A DNA stretch of 41,797 bases from Clostridia bacterium (GCA_017448975.1 JAFSKN010000006.1:1-41797), one strand, 5' to 3'. Positions 1 through 8,668 are shown, numbered from the stretch's first letter. Program-made: numbers and translations. Notes: generated by a model from the letters alone, not told the origin.

Positions 1-1
1 G

Positions 2-340
2 CAGCGCAACGAAATCGAACGCGGCCAGGTGCTGGCGAAGCCCGGCTCCATCAAGCCCCACACCCACTTCTTCGGCCAGGTGTACGTGCTGAAGAAGGAA
101 GAGGGCGGCCGTCATACCCCCTTCTTCAACGGCTATCGTCCCCAGTTCTTCTTCCGTACCACGGACGTGACCGGCTCCATCAAGCTGCCCGAGGGCGTTG
201 AGATGGTTATGCCCGGCGACAACGTGGAAATGGAAGTGGAGCTGATCACCCCCATCGCCATCGAAGCCGGTCTGCGCTTCGCCATCCGCGAAGGCGGCCA
301 CACCGTTGGCGCTGGCGCCGTGGTTCGCATGGTAGAATAA
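2..340 (+). CDS. tuf: Elongation factor Tu, C-terminal fragment (5' truncated by window edge)
   Basis: This is the 3' end of the gene for EF-Tu, the GTPase that delivers aminoacyl-tRNA to the ribosome. Frame 2 is open from base 2 to a TAA at 338-340 and encodes about 112 residues of domain 3. Recognisable EF-Tu stretches are [36 protein letters not shown], the MVMPGDNV loop, and the terminus [13 protein letters not shown]. The first residues (QRNEIERG) have no start codon because the gene begins outside the window. It converges on queA and shares a terminator with it. Identity is certain; whether this is the only tuf copy cannot be seen. Confidence 0.97.
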   Translation, partial: QRNEIERGQVLAKPGSIKPHTHFFGQVYVLKKEEGGRHTPFFNGYRPQFFFRTTDVTGSIKLPEGVEMVMPGDNVEMEVELITPIAIEAGLRFAIREGGHTVGAGAVVRMVE

Positions 341-364
341 TCTGGTCTCCCGGCTTATTCGCTC

Positions 365-410
365 AAAAAATTCACCGTCAGGCTGGAAACAGCCTGACGG
401 TTTCTTATTT
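365..410. terminator. Bidirectional intrinsic terminator between tuf and queA
   Basis: A perfect 10-bp stem (375-384 with 391-400, CCGTCAGGCT/AGCCTGACGG) encloses a 6-nt loop. On the plus strand it is followed by TTTCTTATTT. On the minus strand it is followed by a T run (complement of A365-370). It therefore suits both convergent transcripts. Confidence 0.9.
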
Positions 411-465
411 GCTGAAAACTGGTGCGATTTGGGCTTTTTGTCCTTTTTTATCGTTTTCGTCCTTT

Positions 466-1530
466 TCATTCCTCGGATGAAACGCGGAACGGTCCGGATC
501 CGTCGCGGGTGATGAGCATACAGTCCCCGAAGGAAAAGAAACGGTATTCTTTTTCCACTGCTTCCCGGTAGGCGTCCAATGCCTGCTTTCTGCCCAAAAT
601 GGCGGAAACCAGCATCAGCAGGGTGGATTCAGGCAGGTGGAAATTGGTGAGCAGCACGTCCGTGGCTTTCAGCGTCACGCCGGGGGTGATAAAAATGCTG
701 GTTTCGCCCATGCCGGGATGCACGTTGCCCTTTTCGTCCGCCGCGGTTTCCAGGGTGCGCACGCTGGTGGTGCCGATGCACACGATGCGGCCGCCGTTTT
801 TCCGGGCTGCGTTGATCTTTTCCGCCGCCTCCGGGGTGACCTCGTAGTATTCGGAGTGCATTTTGTGCTCGCTCACGTTTTCGGCTTTCACTGGGCGGAA
901 GGTTCCCAGGCCCACGTGCAGCAGCACCGGAACAATTTCAATGCCCTTTTCCCGCACCCGGTCCATCACTTCGGGGGTGAAGTGCAGGCCGGCGGTGGGG
1001 GCGGCGGCGCTGCCCTCCTGTTTGGCGTAGATTGTCTGGTACTGGGAGGGGTCTTCCAATTTCTCGTGGATATAGGGCGGCAGGGGCATTTCGCCCAGCC
1101 TGTCCAGCAGTTCTTCAAACACGCCGTCGTAAAGGAAGGTGACGATGCGCCCGCCCGCGTCGGTGGTATCGCCGATTTGGGCCCGCAGGATGCCGCCGCC
1201 AAAGGACACCGTCACGCCCTTTTTCAGCCGCCGCCCGGGTCGCACCAGGGTTTCCCATGTATCCTTATCGATGCGCTTAAGCAGCAGCACTTCCACCGGC
1301 ACGCCTGTTTCTTCCTTTTCGCCCAGCAGCCGGGCGGGGATCACTTTGGTCTGGTTGATCACCATCACGTCGCCGGGGCGCAGATAATCCGGCAGGTCAC
1401 GGAAGATTTTGTCCTCCCTGAAGCCCGTATCCTTGTGAATCACCATCATGCGGGCGGCGTCACGGGGCTCCATGGGTGTTTGAGCGATGAGACGCTCCGG
1501 CAGGTCATAATAAAAATCCGAGGTTTTCAT
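466..1530 (-). CDS. queA: S-adenosylmethionine:tRNA ribosyltransferase-isomerase QueA
   Basis: QueA transfers and isomerises the ribosyl part of SAM onto 7-aminomethyl-7-deazaguanine in tRNA, giving epoxyqueuosine in queuosine synthesis. The 354-residue product has the family's N-terminal [17 protein letters not shown] and the internal [20 protein letters not shown] and [12 protein letters not shown] motifs, at typical length. The start at 1530 is chosen because a longer in-frame extension to 1566 runs into the upstream acetyltransferase gene and lacks family similarity. AAGGAAG lies upstream. The gene is the last of the ruvCAB-linked operon, 7 bp after the acetyltransferase stop. ruvAB-queA linkage is known from Bacillus; tgt is not visible here. 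Confidence 0.95.
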   Translation of the reverse strand: MKTSDFYYDLPERLIAQTPMEPRDAARMMVIHKDTGFREDKIFRDLPDYLRPGDVMVINQTKVIPARLLGEKEETGVPVEVLLLKRIDKDTWETLVRPGRRLKKGVTVSFGGGILRAQIGDTTDAGGRIVTFLYDGVFEELLDRLGEMPLPPYIHEKLEDPSQYQTIYAKQEGSAAAPTAGLHFTPEVMDRVREKGIEIVPVLLHVGLGTFRPVKAENVSEHKMHSEYYEVTPEAAEKINAARKNGGRIVCIGTTSVRTLETAADEKGNVHPGMGETSIFITPGVTLKATDVLLTNFHLPESTLLMLVSAILGRKQALDAYREAVEKEYRFFSFGDCMLITRDGSGPFRVSSEE

Positions 1531-1537
1531 GGTCAGT

Positions 1538-2029
1538 TCATGCTTCCTTTGAATATTGATAAGCAATACGGGGATCGCCGTTTTCCAGATAGATGATACC
1601 GCAGCGTTTGAACCCGTGCTTCGTCACCACGTGCTGCATGGTTTTGTTGTCGTGATGGGTGTCGATGCGAATTTCGTCAATCTGGGAACGGCAGAAGTTG
1701 AAGGCTTTCGTGAACATTCCCTTGATTTGTCCGTCGCTTGCGATGCGGTGAATGGTGCCGTAGGGCTTTTGATTGGGCCATTGGCCCTCCTCGATATAAG
1801 CATAGGTGGGATCATCCCCCAGCATAAAGGCGAATACCGCGTGCACCGCGCATTTTTCTTCAATCACATACAAACGCCGCTTTTCAATATCTTCTTCCAG
1901 CAGATCCCGATGGGGATAGCCGTCATCGCCCCATTGGTGGGGGTTGCCGGATGCGGCCATATATGCGCGGGCGGCGGCATACACCCGCTCGATCATCGGT
2001 AAGTCTTCTGTTTGTGCAGCTCGTATCAT
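1538..2029 (-). CDS. GNAT family N-acetyltransferase
   Basis: A 163-residue cytosolic protein with GNAT features: an N-terminal [16 protein letters not shown] helix-strand, a central strand with [11 protein letters not shown], and a C-terminal [20 protein letters not shown] segment followed by [16 protein letters not shown]. That end is the usual acetyl-CoA and C-terminal region of small GNATs. The substrate cannot be told. A strong Shine-Dalgarno (GAGGAG) overlaps the stop of the upstream small gene, so the two are probably translated together. It sits in the ruvCAB-queA operon, which says nothing specific about its substrate. Confidence 0.85.
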   Translation of the reverse strand: MIRAAQTEDLPMIERVYAAARAYMAASGNPHQWGDDGYPHRDLLEEDIEKRRLYVIEEKCAVHAVFAFMLGDDPTYAYIEEGQWPNQKPYGTIHRIASDGQIKGMFTKAFNFCRSQIDEIRIDTHHDNKTMQHVVTKHGFKRCGIIYLENGDPRIAYQYSKEA

Positions 2030-2041
2030 GAAAAATTCTCC

Positions 2042-2356
2042 TCAAAAATTGAAATGGGGATAGTTACGCCATTCATCCGGCAATGCGTAATTCTCGGCAT
2101 GCGCCACGGCAATGATCTTTTCGTCTCTGGTTTGTTTTTTGCGATTGAGCCAAGCAACAAAATCTTCTTCGTTATAGCAAAGGATCGGATGCTTTTGTCC
2201 CGTAACACTGTCGGTCATGTTTTTCAAAAAAGGAGATTTTGGGTTTTGAATGGCATTCAGAAACTGGCGGGCAAGCTTGTTCAAATGCAGCGCTACTTCC
2301 TCGGGAACCTGATACAGCGTCGGCTGATTGTCCGCGCTCAAAACGATATACGCCAT
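2042..2356 (-). CDS. Small conserved-looking protein of unknown function, 104 aa
   Basis: I do not recognise this family. The product (MAYIVLSADNQPTLYQVPEEV...) is 104 residues, hydrophilic, with no membrane segment or signal peptide. It has aromatic residues towards the end (EDFVAWLNRKK and WRNYPHFNF). An AATAAGGAGGAATCCCG ribosome site precedes the ATG, and the gene lies 12 bp downstream of ruvB and 12 bp upstream of the GNAT gene. This tight packing supports a real gene co-transcribed with ruvCAB. No function is proposed. Confidence 0.75.
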   Translation of the reverse strand: MAYIVLSADNQPTLYQVPEEVALHLNKLARQFLNAIQNPKSPFLKNMTDSVTGQKHPILCYNEEDFVAWLNRKKQTRDEKIIAVAHAENYALPDEWRNYPHFNF

Positions 2357-2368
2357 CGGGATTCCTCC

Positions 2369-3424
2369 TTATTCCAGCAGGGATGTCTGCTCCACGTCCT
2401 GCTGCACCTTTTCGTTGTAATTGGCGGGAGGGGTTTTGCCCAAGTGCTCATAGGCCAGGGGCGTGCACACCCGGCCCCGGGGTGTGCGCATGATAAAGCC
2501 CAATTGCATGAGATACGGCTCGTACACGTCCTCGATGGTCACGGCGTCCTCACCGGTAACGGCGGCCAGGGTATCCAGCCCCACGGGACCGCCGCCGAAC
2601 TTGTCCGTCATGGCGGACAGCACAGCCCGGTCCACCCGGTCCAGGCCAAGGGCGTCCACGTCCTGCATGTTCAGGCTGTCCCGGGCCACCTCGGCGGTGA
2701 TATGGCCGTCCGCCCGCACCTGGGCGAAATCCCGCACGCGTTTCAGCAATCGGTTGGCGATTCGGGGGGTACCCCGGCTGCGGCGGGCGATTTCCATGAT
2801 ACCGCTCTCGTCGTAGGGCATGCCCAAAATGCTGGCGCTGCGGCCCACGATTTTAGCAAGCTCCTCCGGTGTGTACATTTCCAGCCGAAACACGATGCCG
2901 AACCGATCCCGCAGGGGCGCGGACAGGCGGCCCGCCCTGGTGGTGGCCCCCACCAGGGTAAATTTGGGCAAATCCAGCCGCATGCTCCGGGCGGTGGGGC
3001 CTTTGCCGATCATGATGTCCAGGGCGTAATCCTCCATAGCGGGGTACAGCACTTCTTCCACCGCCCTTGACAGCCGGTGGATTTCATCTATGAACAGCAC
3101 GTCCCCCTGGTTCAGATTCGTTAAAATGGACGCTAAATCGCCGGGGCGCTCGATGGCTGGGCCGGAGGTGACGCGGATGTTCTGTCCCATTTCCGCAGCA
3201 ACGATGCAGGCCAGGGTGGTTTTTCCCAGGCCCGGCGGGCCGTACAGCAGCATGTGATCCAGGGCGTCATGACGTTTCAGCGCCGCGCTGATATAGATTT
3301 GCAGGCTGTTTTTTACCTTTTCCTGGCCAATGTATTCTCTTAGATTGTGGGGCCGCAGGGATTGATCCAGCTCTTCGTCCTCCCTGCGCAGCCCGGTCAT
3401 CACCAAACGATCATCCTGTGGCAT
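2369..3424 (-). CDS. ruvB: Holliday junction branch-migration helicase RuvB
   Basis: RuvB is the hexameric AAA+ motor that drives Holliday-junction migration with RuvA. The 351-residue protein has Walker [10 protein letters not shown] (about 62-70), Walker [12 protein letters not shown] (108-118), sensor 1 LVGATTRAG, the arginine-finger region APLRDRFGI, and a C-terminal winged helix ending in RTPRGRVCT. The ATG at 3424 fits the usual start. It is third in ruvC-ruvA-ruvB. Unusually, it is separated from ruvA by about 160 bp that hold a large inverted heptamer repeat (3461-3584). Confidence 0.97.
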   Translation of the reverse strand: MPQDDRLVMTGLRREDEELDQSLRPHNLREYIGQEKVKNSLQIYISAALKRHDALDHMLLYGPPGLGKTTLACIVAAEMGQNIRVTSGPAIERPGDLASILTNLNQGDVLFIDEIHRLSRAVEEVLYPAMEDYALDIMIGKGPTARSMRLDLPKFTLVGATTRAGRLSAPLRDRFGIVFRLEMYTPEELAKIVGRSASILGMPYDESGIMEIARRSRGTPRIANRLLKRVRDFAQVRADGHITAEVARDSLNMQDVDALGLDRVDRAVLSAMTDKFGGGPVGLDTLAAVTGEDAVTIEDVYEPYLMQLGFIMRTPRGRVCTPLAYEHLGKTPPANYNEKVQQDVEQTSLLE

Positions 3425-3460
3425 GATAAACCTCCCTCACCTGATAAACCGAAAAGTTTC

Positions 3461-3584
3461 AGGAGAGTTGAAAGTTGAAAGTTGAGAGTTGAGATAAAGT
3501 TAGTTTGATAAGCCGGTATAACACCTGAAAGGATTGTTTTTGTACAAAAAAATCTCAACTCTCCACTCTCCACTCTCAACTCTG
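3461..3584. repeat. Heptamer inverted-repeat element, copy A (inside ruvA-ruvB)
   Basis: The left arm (3461-3495) is built from degenerate GAGAGTT/GAAAGTT heptamers ending in GAGAT. The right arm (3550-3584) is the complementary run (AATCTC then CAACTCT/CCACTCT units). The arms can pair over about 33 bp with roughly five mismatches around a ~54-nt unrelated centre. The element lies between two operon genes and ends two bases before the ruvA stop codon. Related copies occur at 9483-9651, 28974-29001 and 31041-31119. Confidence 0.85.
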
Positions 3585-3586
3585 TT

Positions 3587-4189
3587 TTACATTCCCGCCA
3601 TGTTCCGCAGCGCCAATCTGACCAGCTCGTTGGCGGAATCGCTTTGTCCCCGCACCTGGGAAACGGCTTTGGCGGCCTCGGCGGCGGTATAGCCCAGGGC
3701 TTGCAGGGCGGCAAGCGCTTCCTGTACAGCGTCCTCCTGAATCGGGGTAAAGCTGCCTGTGGACGCGGGAACAGCGCTGAAATCGCTTTCGTCCACCTTT
3801 TCCTTGAGTTCCAGGGCGATGCGCTGAGCCGTTTTTTTGCCCACGCCGGGGGCGCGGGACAGGGCGGTGATGTCCCCGGTCACAATGGCCAGGGTCAGAT
3901 CCCGAAGGGGCATGGAGCCTAATATGCTCAGTGCCACCTTGGGCCCGATGCCGCTGACCGCCAGGAGTCGGGTGAACATCCGCTTTTCTTCCTGGGTGGC
4001 GAAGCCGAAAAGCTCCATGGCGTCCTCCTTGACGGACAGCACGGTGTACGCCTTCATGCTTTCACCCACGGGCGGGGTTTCCTGCAAGGTGTTCATGCTT
4101 ACGTTCAGCAGATATCCCACGCCGTTCACGTCGATCACCAGGGTGTTTAGCCCCTTTTCGGCCACTTTGCCGTTCAGATACGCGTACAT
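3587..4189 (-). CDS. ruvA: Holliday junction DNA-binding protein RuvA
   Basis: RuvA binds the four-way junction as a tetramer and loads RuvB. The 200-residue product starts MYAYLNGKVAEKG with an OB-fold domain (1-65). Two helix-hairpin-helix motifs follow: LLAVSGIGPKVALSIL and LSRAPGVGKKTAQRIALELK. The C-terminal UBA-like domain III contains EALAALQALGYTAAEA. Length is normal. It lies 13 bp downstream of ruvC. The heptamer repeat element abuts its stop codon, so the 3' end of the ruvA message can form a large hairpin before ruvB. Confidence 0.97.
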   Translation of the reverse strand: MYAYLNGKVAEKGLNTLVIDVNGVGYLLNVSMNTLQETPPVGESMKAYTVLSVKEDAMELFGFATQEEKRMFTRLLAVSGIGPKVALSILGSMPLRDLTLAIVTGDITALSRAPGVGKKTAQRIALELKEKVDESDFSAVPASTGSFTPIQEDAVQEALAALQALGYTAAEAAKAVSQVRGQSDSANELVRLALRNMAGM

Positions 4190-4202
4190 GGTTTTTCCTC
4201 TC

Positions 4203-4697
4203 TTACTTCATCAAAAACTGTTCCTTCATCCGTCCGGAGGCCGCGTGGGTCAGGGCGGCGGCCACGGCGTCGGCCGCGTCGTCCGGGCGGATGAGGGCGG
4301 GAAGGTTCAAAAGCATTTTCACCATCTGCTGCACCTGCCTTTTATCGGCGCTGCCGTAGCCCGTCACCGCCTGCTTGATCTGCATGGGGGTATATTCGTA
4401 CATGGGCAGCCCACTGTCGGCGCAGGCGCACAGGGCCACGCCACGGGCGGCGGATACGTTCATGGCGGTGGTGATGTTTTTGGCGAAAAACAGTTCTTCA
4501 AATACGATTTCCTGGGGCTGATACACGGCGATCAATTCCTTGACGCCCACAAAAATATGGTGCAGACGGCGCTGGATGGGCATGTCCGGCGGGGTGATCA
4601 CCGCGCCGCACTTGACCAGCTGATTTTTGCCGCCCTTCGTATCCACCACGCCCCAGCCCATGGTAGCCAGGCCGGGATCGATCCCCAAAATGCGCAT
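4203..4697 (-). CDS. ruvC: Crossover junction endodeoxyribonuclease RuvC
   Basis: RuvC is the dimeric resolvase that nicks Holliday junctions symmetrically. The 164-residue protein has the RNase-H-like start MRILGIDPGLATMGWGV (catalytic D7), the second acidic site in IVFEELFF (E67/E68), and the C-terminal acidic pair in RPDDAADAVAAALTH (D140, D143). All four metal-binding acidic positions are therefore present. It is the promoter-proximal gene of the ruvCAB operon, with an AAAGGGG ribosome site and a strong promoter 30-55 bp upstream. Confidence 0.96.
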   Translation of the reverse strand: MRILGIDPGLATMGWGVVDTKGGKNQLVKCGAVITPPDMPIQRRLHHIFVGVKELIAVYQPQEIVFEELFFAKNITTAMNVSAARGVALCACADSGLPMYEYTPMQIKQAVTGYGSADKRQVQQMVKMLLNLPALIRPDDAADAVAAALTHAASGRMKEQFLMK

Positions 4698-4723
4698 AAA
4701 GCACCCCTTTCCTATACCCTGCC

Positions 4724-4752
4724 ATTATAGAACGTATGTGCGCTTTTGTCAA
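4724..4752 (-). promoter_or_regulatory. ruvC promoter with embedded LexA box
   Basis: Read on the minus strand, TTGACA (4752-4747), a 17-nt spacer and TATAAT (4729-4724) form a consensus SigA promoter. The segment 4729-4742 reads AGAACGTATGTGCG on the plus strand. It fits the Bacillus LexA operator CGAACRNRYGTTYG at 12 of 14 positions and fills much of the spacer. LexA control of ruvCAB is an inference from this match. Confidence 0.8.
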
Positions 4753-4759
4753 TTCTCAC

Positions 4760-4796
4760 AAAAAAAGGAATTGCCGTCGGAAATAACGGCAATTCC
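4760..4796 (-). terminator. Terminator of the ABC permease transcript
   Basis: An 11-bp perfect stem (4767-4777 with 4786-4796) with an 8-nt loop is followed on the minus strand by seven T. It ends the SBP-permease unit just before the ruvC promoter. Confidence 0.9.
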
Positions 4797-4813
4797 TCCA
4801 AACGTGCATACGC

Positions 4814-6640
4814 TCAGCCGCCCACGCCTTTATCGATGGAAGCGCCCGTCAGCTTATTGACGATGAAGTTCACCAGCAGCACCACGATGATGATTAGCAG
4901 GTTGATGGCGTTGCCGAACTGTGCCCAGCCTTTTTCGGAGTACTGCATCAGCATCGTGGTCAGGATGGTGTTGCTTGTGGGCACCAGCAGCACGAACAGG
5001 GAAAGCTCACGCATACAGGATACCATAGGCAGCAGGTAACCGCTTAAGAAGCTGGATTTTTGAATGGGGACGATGATCCGTGCCATGCGTTTCCACCAGG
5101 GCACGCCGGTAATCACGGCAGATTCCTCGATTTCACCGGACAATTGCAGCATGGCGTTCACGCCGGAACGGGACGCGAAGGGCAGGTATTTCACCGAACC
5201 AACCAACCCCAGCAGCAGGAAGCCCCGCAGCCATGGGATTTTGCTGCTCATAGCTAAATAAATGGCGCCGAAAGCAAGAGACGGCATCAGATAGGGGAAG
5301 AAGGACAGGGAATTGACCCACGAGGAGAACCGGCTGCCCCGGCGTTTCGCCACGCCGTAGCCCACCAAAATGCCGCAGGTGCCGGCAATCAGCGAGCAGG
5401 TGGCGGCCAGGCCCAAGCTGTAGCCCAAAGCGTTCCATACCTTGGGGTTCAGCAGGATGCCCGTGGAATCGCCCTGATCCAGGCGTTCCTGCAGGTTGGT
5501 GCCGATCCAGAAATCCAATGTCATATTGCTCAGGCTGTAATCCCCGGCTTTGACGATGACGGATTCCATGGCGAAGGTGATCAGCGGCACTACGGCCACC
5601 ATCACCAGGATAATGACCAGAATGATGGCTACGGGCAAGTTGGCTTTGCCCAAATTGATCTTGCTGATCTGGCCGGACTTGCCGGTTACGGTGGTGAATT
5701 GCTTGCGGCTGTTGGTCACCTTCTGGTTCAAAAGCAGGATGCCCACGCCGAACAGGATCATCACCGCCACGATGATGTACGCCTGGCCGGGATAGCTGTC
5801 CATGAGGGACTTCATCTTGGTGCTCAGCACGTAATAGCGCACGGGCGAGCCTAAGAACACGGGCACGGAATAAGCGCTCATGGAGCTGGCGAACACCAGC
5901 AGGAAGGTGGAAAGCATGGCGGGCTTTACGATGGGCAGGGTGATGTGCCAGATGATGCGGGGACGGCTGGTCCGCAGAATCGTCGCCGCTTCCTCCAGGT
6001 TGGCGTCCATGTTCCTAAGGATGCCGCCGATGAGGATGTAGGCGAAGGGCGCGTAGTGCAGCCCCAGCACCAGGGCGATGGGAAAGGCCCCGTATACGAA
6101 CCATTCCGGCATATACACGCCGAACACGGCGGCCATGATGCCGTTGGAGGTTTTCAGGCCGATGTTCACGTTCTTGAAGAACGCTTCCCAGAACAGCGCC
6201 AGCGTCCAGGAGGGCATGATATAGGGGAACGTGAACACGGCGGAAACGAATTTCTTGTATTTCAGGTTGGTGCGGGTCACCAGGAAAGCCACCGTGCCGC
6301 CGAACAGGATGGCGATGACGGAGGCGGACAGGGAAACGATCAGGGTATTCAGGAAGGGCTGATAAAACTGGATCCAGCTGTAATCATTTTCCGATGTGGC
6401 AAACAGTCTTTGGAAATGGTACAGGGAAAGGGTTCCCGCCGCTTCCTTGGCGGCCCTGGCTTCGCGGCCCACGTGGATGGTGAATGTTTCCATCAGCATG
6501 GACAGCAGCGGATACAGGGTCAGCGCTGCCAGCGCGATCAGAAAAACGAGCAGGATGACGTTTGCGGGCCTGGAAAGCCAGGAGCAAACCCGGCCCCACA
6601 GCTTGCGCATTTTCACGTTTTGGGTTTTTGCCTGATCCAT
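4814..6640 (-). CDS. ABC transporter permease, two fused inner-membrane domains (iron/thiamine/polyamine-type)
   Basis: A 608-residue membrane protein with two BPD_transp_1 domains in one chain, about residues 90-310 and 400-600. This is the FbpB/ThiP-like architecture seen for ferric-iron, thiamine and related importers. Each half has an EAA loop for the ATPase: LEEAATILRTSRPRIIWHI (about 215-233) and IEESAVITGVPWWKRMARII (about 504-523). The first membrane segment is about 28-50. It follows the substrate-binding protein gene with a terminator-like hairpin between them. No ATPase gene lies next to it, so the ATPase must be supplied from elsewhere. The substrate is not determined. Confidence 0.9.
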   Translation of the reverse strand: MDQAKTQNVKMRKLWGRVCSWLSRPANVILLVFLIALAALTLYPLLSMLMETFTIHVGREARAAKEAAGTLSLYHFQRLFATSENDYSWIQFYQPFLNTLIVSLSASVIAILFGGTVAFLVTRTNLKYKKFVSAVFTFPYIMPSWTLALFWEAFFKNVNIGLKTSNGIMAAVFGVYMPEWFVYGAFPIALVLGLHYAPFAYILIGGILRNMDANLEEAATILRTSRPRIIWHITLPIVKPAMLSTFLLVFASSMSAYSVPVFLGSPVRYYVLSTKMKSLMDSYPGQAYIIVAVMILFGVGILLLNQKVTNSRKQFTTVTGKSGQISKINLGKANLPVAIILVIILVMVAVVPLITFAMESVIVKAGDYSLSNMTLDFWIGTNLQERLDQGDSTGILLNPKVWNALGYSLGLAATCSLIAGTCGILVGYGVAKRRGSRFSSWVNSLSFFPYLMPSLAFGAIYLAMSSKIPWLRGFLLLGLVGSVKYLPFASRSGVNAMLQLSGEIEESAVITGVPWWKRMARIIVPIQKSSFLSGYLLPMVSCMRELSLFVLLVPTSNTILTTMLMQYSEKGWAQFGNAINLLIIIVVLLVNFIVNKLTGASIDKGVGG

Positions 6641-6673
6641 TCAGGGATTCCCCCTTTGGGAAGAGTAAGATTG

Positions 6674-6712
6674 AAAAAAAGAATCCGGCGGGACGGGCGA
6701 ACCGTCCCGCCG
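6674..6712 (-). terminator. Hairpin between SBP and permease genes, probable partial terminator
   Basis: An 11-bp perfect GC-rich stem (6686-6696 with 6702-6712, loop GCGAA) is followed on the minus strand by GATTC and a run of seven T. Between a binding-protein gene and its permease gene, such a hairpin usually lets the binding protein be expressed more strongly than the permease. Confidence 0.8.
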
Positions 6713-6735
6713 AGAGGAAAAGCGCTGAACGCTTT

Positions 6736-7878
6736 TTATTTCTGGCAGTGCTGCAGAATGAAGTCTTCCACTTCAAAGTTTTCCAGAATGTAGTCCGCGT
6801 CTTCCATGACCAGGGTGTTCTTCCACACGTCGATGGTCAGATCGCCTTCGTTTACGGTGATCGCGCCGTTGGGGGAGTAAGCGCCGATGCTCTTGCCCCA
6901 GGGCTTGAAGCCTTCCTGGGTCATCAGGTATTCAATGAACAGCATGGCGGTATAAGGACGGGTGGCCTTGGTGTTCACCATGGTGTACATGGGATACATG
7001 AAGCCGGCGAAGGGTTCCACGGTGTAGCCGTTGACGGTGGCGTCGTACTGAGCCACGGTCAGGTTATCGGTGAGCACGGAGGAGGAGCGCAGCTTGCTGA
7101 GCACGAACAGGCCGATCTTGCCGGTGGCGGTGTCCTGGCTCACTTCTTCCGCGATGGTGGTATCGGATTTGCCGAAAATGACGTTGTCCAGGAATTCGGC
7201 CACCCACTTGTAACCGGCGTTCTTGTAGCTGCCCAAGTCGATGTCTTCGCCCTTCCAGGCCTTGTAGGCTTCCGCCAGCTTATCGGCCCATTCGGGCTTG
7301 GTGCACATGACCAGGAAGTTCATGTTCACTTTTTCGTTTTCGGGGTTCTTGAAGATCACGCAATCCTTCATTTCGGGGGCGGTCAGCTCCCAAACGTTCT
7401 TGATGGCAGGCACGTTATCGCCCTTGTTGTTATAGATGAAGAGCTTGTTGATATACTGATGCACCAGGGCGGGCTGCTGATCCGCTTCGTCCAGCGCATC
7501 CTTCATGGAAGCGGGCACAAAATTGATCACCAGGCCCTCGTCAATGGCGTCGGCCAGCTGGGCGCCGTCCTGGATCATTACCATATCGGCGGCGGCGCTG
7601 CCGCTTTCATTGCGCAGCTTGGTGTAGATTTCCTGATCCTTCAGGTTGGAGGGCTCGTAGGGGATATTGTACAGCGCGGCGAATTCTTCCGCGGCGGTGG
7701 AAATGCGGCTGGTGTTGCCGTAGACCACAAAGGTGCCGGTTTCGGCCAGCGCTTTTTCAACCAGTTCATCGTGGGTCATCGCCTGGCCCGCTTCCACGTC
7801 GGCGGCCACGTCGGCCAGGGCGTGAACGGCGCACAGCGCCATGATCAGCGCCAGAACGAGTGCAGCAAACTTTTTCAT
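6736..7878 (-). CDS. Extracellular substrate-binding protein of ABC transporter (FbpA/AfuA-like)
   Basis: A 380-residue exported protein. The start at 7878 is fixed by GGGAGG seven bases upstream and by the signal peptide MKKFAALVLALIMALCAVHALA. There is no proper lipobox before the single cysteine, so secretion by signal peptidase I is more likely than lipoprotein anchoring. The mature part (FVVYGNTSRISTAAEEFAA, then FAGFMYPMYTMVNTKATRPY and LMTQEGFKPWGKSIGAYSPN) resembles iron/polyamine-type periplasmic-binding proteins. It should deliver its ligand to the permease encoded just downstream. The ligand itself is not evident from the sequence. Confidence 0.88.
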   Translation of the reverse strand: MKKFAALVLALIMALCAVHALADVAADVEAGQAMTHDELVEKALAETGTFVVYGNTSRISTAAEEFAALYNIPYEPSNLKDQEIYTKLRNESGSAAADMVMIQDGAQLADAIDEGLVINFVPASMKDALDEADQQPALVHQYINKLFIYNNKGDNVPAIKNVWELTAPEMKDCVIFKNPENEKVNMNFLVMCTKPEWADKLAEAYKAWKGEDIDLGSYKNAGYKWVAEFLDNVIFGKSDTTIAEEVSQDTATGKIGLFVLSKLRSSSVLTDNLTVAQYDATVNGYTVEPFAGFMYPMYTMVNTKATRPYTAMLFIEYLMTQEGFKPWGKSIGAYSPNGAITVNEGDLTIDVWKNTLVMEDADYILENFEVEDFILQHCQK

Positions 7879-7980
7879 GATCGTACCTCCCAAAATTTTC
7901 TTTTTTATCTTCACCGCGCCACAGCGCGGGAAAGCTTCAAAAAACCTATGGCGATATCGGTATTGTCTCTTTCGTTCCCT

Positions 7981-8009
7981 ATTATAACATTTCGGCTTTC
8001 CAAATGCAA
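7981..8009 (-). promoter_or_regulatory. Promoter of SBP-permease operon
   Basis: Minus strand: TTGCAT (8009-8004), 17-nt spacer, TATAAT (7986-7981). The leader of about 100 nt contains a 6-bp GC hairpin (7914-7929) a short way before the ribosome site. Confidence 0.8.
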
Positions 8010-8028
8010 GCCTTAACGAAGGAAAATG

Positions 8029-8067
8029 AAAAAACGAAAACGCCCTTCCCATCTTGGAAAGGACGTT
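8029..8067 (-). terminator. Terminator of infC-rpmI-rplT operon
   Basis: A 12-bp stem with two G-U pairs on the minus strand (8056-8067 with 8039-8050, 5-nt loop) is followed by TTTTCGTTTTTTC. It lies 20 bp after the rplT stop. Confidence 0.85.
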
Positions 8068-8086
8068 AAAAAGATATTTCCCGTTC

Positions 8087-8437
8087 TTACGCTTCCTTGG
8101 CCATCTCAACCAGCTGGGCGAAGGCGGCGGCGTCGTTCACGGCCAGGTCAGCCAGCATCTTGCGGTTGACTTCGATGTTCTTCTTCTTCAGGCCGTTGAT
8201 GAACGTGGAATAGCTCATGCCGCTCAGACGGGCGGCGGCGTTGATGCGGACGATCCACAGGCGGCGGAAGTCCCGCTTGCGCATTTTGCGGCCTTCATAG
8301 GCGTAGCGCAGGGAACGGCGCACCTGTTCGCTGGCGGTACGGTACTGCTTGGATTTCGCTCCCCAATAACCCTTCGCCAGCTTTAACACCTTGCGGCGTT
8401 TCTTATGGGCGTTCACAGCCCTCTTAATACGTGCCAT
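8087..8437 (-). CDS. rplT: 50S ribosomal protein L20
   Basis: L20 is an early-binding 23S rRNA assembly protein, and in many bacteria it also represses its own operon. The 116-residue basic protein has the family start [26 protein letters not shown] and the conserved [19 protein letters not shown]. An AAGGAGG site lies before the ATG. It is last in infC-rpmI-rplT, 30 bp after rpmI. The leader terminator upstream of infC fits feedback by this protein, as known for the Bacillus L20 leader. Confidence 0.98.
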   Translation of the reverse strand: MARIKRAVNAHKKRRKVLKLAKGYWGAKSKQYRTASEQVRRSLRYAYEGRKMRKRDFRRLWIVRINAAARLSGMSYSTFINGLKKKNIEVNRKMLADLAVNDAAAFAQLVEMAKEA

Positions 8438-8467
8438 TGATTGTTCCTCCTTAATACCAGCGATGGA

Positions 8468-8668
8468 TTATTTGTAGGGGATCAGCTTGCGGATGGTGGC
8501 GGCTTCGGCGTTGTTCTGAAGCTGGCCGCCCGCGCGCAGATGACGGATGCGCTTGGTGGTCTTTTTGTTCAGGATATGGTTGGCGTTCATTTTCTTGTGC
8601 TTGACCTTGCCGGTCTTGGTCAGGCTAAAGCGCTTCGCGGCGCCGCGATGGGTCTTTTGCTTGGGCAT
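8468..8668 (-). CDS. rpmI: 50S ribosomal protein L35
   Basis: The 66-residue basic protein MPKQKTHRGAAKRFSLTKTG...KRIRHLRAGG is a full-length L35, a small protein of the large ribosomal subunit. A strong GGAAGGAGGAAT ribosome site precedes it. It sits between infC (29 bp) and rplT (30 bp) in the standard order. Confidence 0.98.
   Translation of the reverse strand: MPKQKTHRGAAKRFSLTKTGKVKHKKMNANHILNKKTTKRIRHLRAGGQLQNNAEAATIRKLIPYK

Noticed and set aside
637-1596. 319-codon plus-strand frame opposite queA
   Set aside because: It is a shadow of queA with His/Gly-rich composition and no supporting signals.
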